Positions 56,096-64,000 of a stretch of DNA of 64,000 nt are shown here, piece by piece; the stretch's first letter is position 1; each line of letters begins with the position of its first letter. Source of the DNA: Malaya genurostris. Taxonomy: Eukaryota > Arthropoda > Insecta > Diptera > Culicidae. The notes below the pieces were generated by a model. That model ran no database searches and was not told where the DNA came from. It saw nothing but the letters and a program-made list of their open reading frames with translations. Location: the NCBI RefSeq assembly GCF_030247185.1, contig NC_080571.1, positions 147,128,389 through 147,192,388 of the forward strand. Direction: 5' to 3'. A program made the position numbers and the translations under genes.

Positions 56096-58640
56096 TCCAC
56101 CTGATGCCTTTCTCATATTACTCATAACATCAAAAAAACCTGTTTTAATCCACCTAGTGGTGTAATGATGCCTTTCTCATGTACATATAATATTGTGGTA
56201 TTCTATTTGTACTTCCGGAACCGGATACCGGGAACCAGCATAGCCGGAATCGGTTTGTTTAGTTGCCTACTGATAATGACTATCGATTTGTGTAGTTTTG
56301 AGACCAGTTTAGAATTTTTTTTACGTTTTTTGTTTCGCCGGTTTAAGTGACGGTGTACAATATTGAACACACTTTACTCTATAACTCCGGAACCGGAAGT
56401 CGGATCCGGATGAAATTCAGGAATTCCGTATGGGACCACGGGACCTTTCATTTGAATCTAAGTTTGTGGAAATCGGTCAAACCATCGCTGAGAAAAGTGA
56501 GTGAGATCCATTTTGGTATATATGACCACTATTTCCGGTACTTCCGGAACCGGATACCGGGAACCAGGATAGCCGGAATCGGTTTTTTTAGTTGCCTACT
56601 GATAATGACTATCGATTTGTGTAGTTTTGAGTCCAGTTTAGAAATTTTTTTACGTATTTTGTTTCGCCGGTTTAAGTGACGGTGTACAATATTGAACACA
56701 CTTTACCCTGTAACTCCGGAACCGGAAGTCGGTCGGGATGAAATTCAGGGATTCCTTATGGGACCACGAGACCTTTGATTTGAATCTAAGTTTGTGGAAA
56801 TCGGTCAAACCATCGCTGAGAAAAGTGAGTGAGATCCATTTTGGTATATATGACCACTATTTCCGGTACTTCCGGAACCGGGTACCGGGAAACAGGATAG
56901 CCGGAATCGGTTTGTTTAGTTGCCTACTGATAATGACTATCGATTTGTGTAGTTTTGAGACCAGTTTAGGATTTTTTTTACGTTTTTTGTTTCGCCGGTT
57001 TAAGTGACGATGTACAATATTGAACACACTTTACCCTATAACTCCGGAACCGGAAGTCGGATCCGGATGAAATTCAGGAATTCCGTATGGGACCACGAGA
57101 CCTTTCATTTGAATCTAAGTTTGTCAAAATCGGTTCAGCCATCTCCGAGAAAACCTAGTGAGATTATTTGACACATACACACACACACACACACATACAT
57201 ACACACACAGACATTGCTCAGCTCGATGAACTGAGTCGAATGGTATATGACACTTGGCCCTCCGGGCCAATTTTCACTAGTCGGTTTTTCAAGTGATTGC
57301 ATAACCTTTCTATATGAGAAAGGCAATAATACTGTGGAATTCTCAAAAACAACTTTTCATTGAATAGAAAAAGGAAAGTTTGTGCGGACTTAATCTAACA
57401 AACTCTACAAATCCTGTTTATTCTGTAGTTCCGGAATCGAAAGTAGTTAATTCGAATCCACAACAAACTTAGGAATTTCGTATGAAACTGTAAGACTTTT
57501 CCTTTGATCCTATAAGTTTGTAAAAATCGATTTGGCCATCTTGAAGAAAAGGAGTGAGATCTTTTTTTGCAGATTTTAATCACTATTTCCAATTCTTCCG
57601 AAACCGGATTCAGATGATCGGTATAGTCGAAGTTGGTTTGTTTGCTAGCAACGAATATGACCTAAACATTGGAACAGTTTTGAACTTAGTTAAACTTATA
57701 CTTACAATTTCATGCTCTATTTCGATTAAACCAATTAAACGAAATCTAACAAACAAAGCTAACCTGCGTTTCTGTTACTTCTACATATGTAAGCCAAGCT
57801 AACCAGCATGAGTCAGCAGTATAAAACATGTAGTAGGATTATTACTTTTATTATTATTACTGTTTATGTAATGACCACCGGCACGATATTACTGCACTAC
57901 CGAATGTGAACGTTTCATATTTTTTCAAAAAAATTTGAATTCATTTACATTCGATTATTCTTTCGGCCGTGCATAATCATAAAATAGCTATAATTGTTAT
58001 CAACCGCAGCACCGTCTTTTACCACATTACACACTAGTAGCAGACATCCGTAACCGTTTCGATTTATTCATAGCGTGTACGAAATAAAACAAGGCACGCA
58101 TCGTTTGTTTTGTATTTTCTTCTTATTTTGCTGTGGTACATATTGTCGTTCTATATAGCGATCTGAAAACTTTGACACTAATCGCCCTGTAACTGCGGAA
58201 CAGGAAGTCGGATCTGGATGGAATTTCACAGTAGCTTTTAATATAATATGAGCTTTAATTCAAAACAAGACGTGTGAAAATCGGCTCATGCATCGCAGAG
58301 AAGTCGAAGTGAGTTCTATTTTTTAATTGTTTTCTGCACCACTTTCGGTGCTTCCGGAACAGGGAAAGGGGGATCAGTAGGGCCGAATTACGCTTTTATG
58401 CCCACAAACTAAGAAGTTCTGCAAACTAAAAGAATTTATCAGACAGTTTTATGGGATTTCTACCTGTTTTTGCCATAGTTTGTGAAAAAGTCTAATGAAG
58501 TTCGTAATTTTCCACTTATCATGCTAAACCGGAAGTCGGATTTTTGTCTAATAAATTTTAGGACACTATAAGACCTTTCATTTGAATCTTAGTTTGTTAA
58601 AATCGTTTCAGCCATCTTCGAGTTAAGTTTTCATTCAGTT
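56096..58640 (+). mobile_element. family A element A6, split by B2
   Basis: The first 40 bp (TTTTAATCCACCTGATGCC, TTACTCATAACATCAA) precede B2. The element then resumes at AATACTGTGGAATTCTC (57327) and follows A1 to about 58640 (CTTTCATTTGAATCTTAG, CAGCCATCTTCGAG). The 3' end is lost. It differs from A1 in having CACCGGCACGATATTACTGC (57884), as in A5. Confidence 0.85.
56139..57324 (+). mobile_element. family B element B2 with a 328-bp higher-order repeat
   Basis: Complete ends (AATCCACCTAGTGGTG; 3' hairpin ending 57324). Inside, a two-part unit (CTTCCGGAACCGG.TACCGG, then CTCCGGAACCGGAAGTCGG) is repeated about 2.5 times, with starts at 56213, 56541 and 56868. Open frames of 60-110 codons recur in each unit but have no known domain. 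Inserted in A6 at an A-run. Confidence 0.88.
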
Positions 58641-59510
58641 TTCATTTGAACAATATTTTGTGATTTTTTCGTGGAAAAATATTGAGAAATAAGTCGGTGA
58701 AGAGGTATTTTTCAGAACGCTTCCTAAAAATCATGATTTGCGGTGTTCACTGTATCTCAGCGCAGACTAATCAGAAGTGAACAAATGAATGCAGCATAGT
58801 TAGAGTTGAAATTTTCTAGACGCCAACGTTTCTGTTTGATTTTTAATTTTTTTTTAATTTTAGTTATAACCATTTTGTAGCTGTTAATCATCCCCAAAGT
58901 ACCAAACCACGATAAGAAAAAGGTTGGGGTCTGGTTTTTTCTATGTAGGAATTTGAAAAAAAAATGATGCAGTAGTTTTTGAATGACTACGGACACGGAA
59001 TTTTAAAACCTGCTTTCGAAAAAAACGCGTTTGAAGTTTTTTGTCTATAAAATCAGTTGATAAAAATTATTACTCCAGGGAGCCCGAAGCTAACATTTTC
59101 AAAAAATCATGTTTTTTCTTTTGTAATTTATTATAATGAAACATTTCAAGAATGTTTTGTCAAGTTTTGAAGTCAATCGAAGAAGAAATCTTGGGCCTGT
59201 GCGCCGAGCTCTTGCTTCTTCTAAGAATGAGATATCCATAGATAAAGGTCCATAACTTCCAGAGTTTCGTTAAAATAGGCTTGAAAATTCCACGAATATT
59301 CTTGAAATGTTTTACTATAAGAAAATATAAAGAAAATATTAAACAATTTTTTAAAAGTGCTAGCCCCTACCCGCCCCTTAATGAATTTAATGAAGCGTTT
59401 TTGTCTCTGCATGCGGCTACAGTACGGGTTGTACGCTTAGCCAATTTTATTTGATTGTACGCTTAGGAAATTTTATTAGCCAATTTGATTGTACGCTTAG
59501 CCAATTTTAA
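58641..59510. other. no gene; contains a dispersed about 100-bp repeat and a short tandem repeat
   Basis: 59281-59390 (TTGAAATGTTTTACTATAAG, AAAATATAAAGAAAATATTA, CGCCCCTTAA) is repeated at 61815-61915. At 59428-59512 TTGTACGCTTAG recurs three times with CCAATTTTA between. Confidence 0.6.
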
Positions 59511-61595
59511 TTCGTTTACCCTGTAGTTCCGGAACTGGAAGTAGTATCCACAACAAATTAAGGAATTCCGCATAAAACCTTGAGACTTTTCCTTTGAACC
59601 TTAAGTTTGTGAAATTCGATTTTGCATCTTGAAGAAAAGTGAGTGAGATCCTTTTTGCAGTTTTTAATTGCCATTTCCCATTCTTCCGAATCCGGATTCA
59701 GATGACCGGAATAGCCGAAGTGGGTTTGTTTGCCAACAACAAATATGATCGACAAATAGGAACAGTTTTGAACCTAGTTAAACCAATACTTACTATCTCA
59801 TACTCTATTTCGATTGAACCAATTAAACGAAATCAAAGAAAAGAAGCGAATATGGGTTTCTGTTACCTCTGAACAAGTAGTACGATTATTCGCACTTACC
59901 ATCAAATAGAAAAAAATATCAATCTCAGCACCGTTTTTTACCATTATCACACACTAGTAGCAGACATCCATAACCGTTTCGTTTTCTTTATAGCTTGTAC
60001 GAAATAGAACAAAGCATGCATCGTTCGTTTTGTGTTTTCTTCTTCCACCGTATCTTCACGTACCGGTGTTGTACATATTGTCATTATACATGGCGATTTG
60101 AAAACTTTGACACTCACTGCGGAACCGGAGGTCGGATCCGGATGAAATTTCACAGTACCTTTAAAGATAAAACGAGCTTTTATTGAAATAAAGATTAATG
60201 GAAATCAAGCATCGCAGAGTAATCGTAGTGGATTTTATTTTTGCAGTTTTTTTTCACTTCTTTCGGTACTTCTGAAACAGGAAATAGTCTTCCAGTAGAG
60301 CCGAATTAAGCTTTTATGCCCATAAACTGACAAGCTCTGCAAACTGAAAGAATTTATCAAACAGTTTTATGGGATTTGTACCTGTTTTTGACCATCGTCC
60401 GTGGAAAATATTCATGGAATTGATAATTTTTCCCCTATTACGCTTTAGTTCCGGAACCGGGAGCCGGATTCTAATAAAATGATTTACAAATTTTCAGGAG
60501 TCTATAAGACCTTTCATTTGAATCTTAGTTTGCGGAAATCGGTTGAGCTGTTTCAGCAGGTTATGGGACCATAATACCTTTTATTTATATCTTAGATTAT
60601 CGGTTAGCCGTCTCTGAAGAAAGTGAGTGCATATTTCTTTCCTTTTTGCATCTCTCATATAGAAAGGTTATGGAATCACTGTGAAAACCGACTTTTGAAC
60701 CGAGTGTCACATACCATTCGACTCAGTTCGTCGAGTACGCAAAATGTCTGTGTGTGTTTGAGCGTATGTGTGTATGTAACGTTTTCTCGCACTAACTTTT
60801 CTCAAAGATGGCTGAACCGATTTTCATAAACTTAGATTCAAATGAAAGGTCTTGTGATCCCATACAAAATTCCTGAATATTACTTGGATCCGATTTCCGT
60901 TTCCGGAATTATGTGCATAAAAAAATTGTGAAAATAAGTGCACTAACTTTTCTCAGAGATGGCTGAACCGATTTTCACAAACTTATGTTCAAATAAAAGG
61001 TCCTATGGTCCCATACGCAATTCATGAATTTCATCCGGATCGGACTTCCGAATCCGGAAATATAAGGTAAAGTGTGTTAAAAATTCTATACCATCACTGA
61101 ACCAAAACCCGTAAAAAGTTTTCTAAATCGATCTAAAATCTTCTCCAATTCATAGTTTTTATCAGTAGACGGTCGAACAAACCAGTTTTGATTATTCTTT
61201 TAATAATCGTAGAAAATTATTTTGAAGAAAACCACAATATTTTATATGATAGTATGATTGATATGAAAAAGGCATCATTACACCACTAGGTGGATTAAAA
61301 CAGGTTTTTGGTACATATCATTCTATATATCCGGAACCGGAAGTTGGATGAAATTCAATAGTAGGCTATGGTCCCATGGGACCTTTGATTTGAATCTTAG
61401 TTTGTGAAAATCGGTTCAGCAATCTCTGAGAAAAGTCAGTGCATATTTTTGTTACATACATACAGACATACACACACATAGACATTTGCTCAGTTCATCG
61501 AGCTGAGTTGAATGGTATATGACATTCGGCCCTGCGGACCTCAGTTGAAAAGTCTATTTTCACAGTGATTGCATAGTCTTTCTATATGAAAAAGC
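59511..61595 (+). mobile_element. family A element A7, split by B3
   Basis: 5'-truncated (starts at ACCCTGTAGTTCCGGAACTG). It runs to 60647, resumes at GGTACATATCATTC (61310), and ends near 61595 with a mutated hairpin. TTTTT lies at 60643-60647 and 61305-61309. Confidence 0.85.
60648..61304 (-). mobile_element. family B element B3
   Basis: Reversed inside A7. It starts CTCTCATATAGAAAGG (hairpin side), has GT repeats (60745-60780) and two units with GGCTGAACCGATTTTCA, and ends ACCACTAGGTGG / ATTAAAACAGG. Confidence 0.85.
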
Positions 61596-62349
61596 AAAAA
61601 GTTATGATAGAAAAACGATTTAGTTCAGTGCACTCAAATTCAACCTTATAACTCCGTTCACACGAAAGATATGAATTTTCTATGTTCAGCAAAGTTTCTT
61701 AAAATTCTCCTATCTATAACATAAGCATAGATAGCACTGAAGAAATGAAACATAGCACACAAGAAACAAACAAAAATTGTTTTATTTAGTTATTTATTCA
61801 TTTTGAGCACTTGAAAATTTCACAGAAAATTCTTCAAATGTTTTACTATAAGAAAATATAAAGAAAATATTAAATGATTTTTCAAACGCGTGACCCTACG
61901 CGCCCCTTAACCTTGCACCTTAAGGAGAAATGAAGTCTTAAAAAAAGGCGCGCAAAATTTCAACCACTTGAGTTGACCGAAACGTCGCACAAAGCATAAC
62001 AAGAAAAACCGACACATAGCAACCAGGAATATTTTTAGTAATTGAGCGCAATGGGCTTACCACTAGTTTTGTTGGCTTGTAAAAAAGACTCATTGATTCG
62101 TAATGGACTTATGAATCGTTCATACTTTGAATATATCCTAATTCAATTGATATTGATAGTGATTACTGTTACATTAGGATTATGAATCAAGAGTAATTAT
62201 GATTAACTAACATAAGGTTATATATATATATGTATTGACTAACTTGCTTACCATGTATATGCCTGAGTTTAGTAGCAAGCATGGATTCTCTTCAAAAGAA
62301 CGATTGAAGACCAGAAAACATGCGTTCTTTTGACTGGAGGATTTATTTA
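61596..62349. other. no gene recognised
   Basis: Holds the second copy of the about 100-bp dispersed repeat (61815-61915). A TATATATATATG run lies at 62219-62232. Otherwise unassigned. Confidence 0.4.
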
Positions 62350-62740
62350 TCTCGACTACACTACTAGTAACCACTCACGAAGACTGGAAGTAGGGTTGGC
62401 GGTTTTTGAATCCATGCTAATATAATTTGGCTATCACTCCCCAACATAACCTTCCCAAAATTAAACTTCACAGATTGAAGCACTTGCACGATAAGACCTG
62501 TTCACAATAAAGCTGCACATAATTCTTTTTTGAGGATCGTTAAAGCTCGAGGCGGTGCAACCTTGGATTTACTGCATAATAGATGCTTGTTTATATTTTT
62601 ACCAAACTGGATAAACCTCAAGTGTACACACGCTCCATATGCTAATTCTGACGAGTCTGCAAATCCGTGCAATTCAACAAGACACGAATCTGGGAGCATA
62701 GTGTATCGATTCATAAGGTCATCTGTAAAGGATATATTTT
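62350..62740 (-). pseudogene. BEL/Pao retrotransposon RNase H fragment
   Basis: The minus strand has MLPDSCLVELHGFADSSELA and YGACVHLR, then LLCSKSKVAPPRALTILKKE and LCAALL, a hallmark BEL/Pao block. After an in-frame TGA (62502-62504) it continues GSDSQIILAWIQKPPTLLPV, the next RNase H Asp. It is a lone fragment with no LTRs. Confidence 0.88.
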
Positions 62741-62964
62741 AAATTACTATTTATTGGAGTATGAGTTAAAACTAAATTATTGAGATTTAAATTGGGTGTT
62801 CAGCCACAAGTGGTGACTTTTCAGCCCTACTATATACATGATTTGGTTACTACCATGAAGATACCATTTGCTTCCGAAATTCTGTGATTTTTGTGTAGGG
62901 AAAATTGTAAATCTACATGTATTGTGTAAAGGGGAAAAGAAATTCGTATACTAACTTACTAACT

Positions 62965-63410
62965 AATACAGAGAGTGAATCGGTTCAATTGAAGATTGCA
63001 TCGATTTTTGTCGGAATTCGTTTATAATATTATGTGATATTACATCTAATGGTTCTATATTTGTAAGTCTGTGTAACTCATTTGTACTAAACCAGGGATG
63101 ACACTTCAAAATCATTTTCAGAATTTTATTCTGAATCCTTTGAAGGTCAATAACTTGACCGAATTGATACAGCCTAAAGAATGGCTGGTCTGAAAATTTG
63201 TTTATAAATTGATAAATTGTTCTTTAGACAGAGCTTAGAATTTCTGTTTATAAGAGGATATAAACATTTAATATATTTATTACACTTCGCCTGGGTTCCT
63301 TCAATGTGATCCTTGAAAGTGAGTTTTTTGTGCAAAGCAAGTAAACCAAAGCAGGGCCCGAAAATTCCGTTCGTTCGGCACGTCAGAAAAGACATTGCAC
63401 TCTGTTGCAA
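62965..63410 (-). pseudogene. Jockey-type LINE ORF2 C-terminal fragment
   Basis: The frame 63410-63174 gives LLALHKKLTFKDHIEGTQAK, CNKYIKCLYPLINRNSKLCL and IYKQIFRPAIL, the thumb and downstream region of a Jockey RT. After frameshifts VIDLQRIQNKILKMI and EPLDVISHNIINEF follow to about 62965. A more decayed relative is at 13775-14100. Confidence 0.88.
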
Positions 63411-63515
63411 AACAAAAAAAGTGTTCTGTAAGTAGCAGAAACTTTACGTCTGCTTAGCGGTTCAAATTGAACTGCCGAGTTTAGCACTAAGCAGTTCAAT
63501 TAGAACTGCTCTGCA

Positions 63516-63536
63516 CTGATGAGTCAAAGACGAAAC
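63516..63536 (+). ncRNA. hammerhead-ribozyme-like core, probably inactive
   Basis: CTGATGA, then GTC-AAA-GAC (stem II), then GAAAC, in the exact order of the hammerhead core. ACATAA (63535-63540) can pair with TTATGT (63556-63561) as stem III. The base that should be the cleavage-site H17 is G, which is not cleaved. Stem I is weak (GCA/TGC). It lies between the Jockey fragment and E3. Confidence 0.35.
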
Positions 63537-63599
63537 ATAAAACTAATAAAAACGGTTATGTGCCCTAGCACAAAATTTGGCTAACCCCTAAATGATCTC

Positions 63600-63960
63600 A
63601 TTCATGCAAATCACTCGAGTCTCTGGTATGCTGGAAAGTACCGAAAAAGGTCATTTACCATTTACTATACGAACTGGTAAAAGAAAAGTTACCAGAAGTT
63701 GTCAGTTTCCACTTGTGACAGCATTCTTATATACATTTAGTTCTTCACTGTATGGATATTTTTCTCAATCTTTTTACAGCAAGTTGAACATCAGAATGAA
63801 AGGTTTGTTCGAACTATTGCTTATGCCCCCAGAGTCACAGTGTCCTGGCTGTTTAGCCTAGGTTGTAAGCGATATTCAGTAGCGCTGCACTCACTGCTAC
63901 CTGATGGAAACTCTTCATGCTATTTGTACTTTTTCACTATTGGGAAAATAGTGAAGAATT
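63600..63960 (+). mobile_element. fold-back element E, diverged copy E3
   Basis: Collinear with 30105-30330 of E1 (CGAGTCTCTG, GGTCATTTACCATTTACTA, GTTACCAGAAGTTGTCA, TTGCTTATGCC). The short frame continues from 63592 to 63861 and keeps GHLPFTIRTGKRKVTRSC. No 87-bp inverted ends are visible here. CACTATTGGGAAAATAGTG near 63935 is a separate small palindrome. Confidence 0.65.
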
Positions 63961-64000
63961 AATTGTGTATGAGAATGCAGCCGCAAGTAGAAAGAAACAA

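Overview
The window looks like non-coding chromosomal DNA from a culicine mosquito, most likely Aedes-like. This is inferred from the repeat families recognised, not from a database match. The families are a LOA-type LINE with RNase H, an I-clade LINE, Jockey and CR1-like LINEs, tRNA-derived SINEs including one resembling Gecko, an irritans-type mariner, a DD37E Tc1/mariner element, BEL/Pao and Ty3/gypsy elements, plus AT-rich microsatellites. No bacterial-style operon is present. Almost every long open frame is a transposon gene or a simple repeat.

Only one segment looks like a host gene: a 5'-terminal coding exon at 12636-12957 (+) ending in a strong splice donor. Everything to its right may be its first intron, filled with nested mobile elements. 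A tiny possible exon lies at 12220-12260, and a truncated histone H2B-like pseudogene with a histone-type promoter lies at 7699-8046 (-).

Layout. 1-7.6 kb: LOA LINE remnants, a gypsy RT scrap, a nearly intact mariner, and a 1.54-kb insert with a 22-bp target duplication. 8.5-11.4 kb: two copies of a modular non-coding repeat (called A and B here). 12-20 kb: the host exon, MITEs, SINEs, mariner and LOA fossils. 20.2-25.7 kb: a CR1-like LINE split by a 4.35-kb DNA transposon with about 0.8-kb inverted ends. 25.7-32.2 kb: one A element split by a tandem C-C-D-D-D array and by a fold-back element E. 35.35-49.21 kb: a decayed Ty3/gypsy element (PBS for tRNA-Lys, 1.64-kb LTR) carrying three later insertions: a mariner that itself contains a D-C-C array, a piggyBac-type MITE in integrase, and a DD37E element in gag. 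49.2-54.8 kb: an A copy, a 1-kb near-perfect palindrome with a pogo-like HTH, and an I-clade LINE split by a hAT-type MITE. 56-61.6 kb: two more A elements, each split by a B element. 62.3-64 kb: BEL/Pao and Jockey fragments, a hammerhead-like core and a third E copy.

The most unusual content is the A/B/C/D repeat superfamily. Its members are non-coding and built of 150-170-bp internal units that share a core across families. The A, B and C members end in a small hairpin followed by A-runs. The family inserts again and again at A5/T5 tracts, including into its own members, and forms head-to-tail arrays that sit as single blocks inside other transposons. Family C also carries a 325-bp imperfect palindrome.
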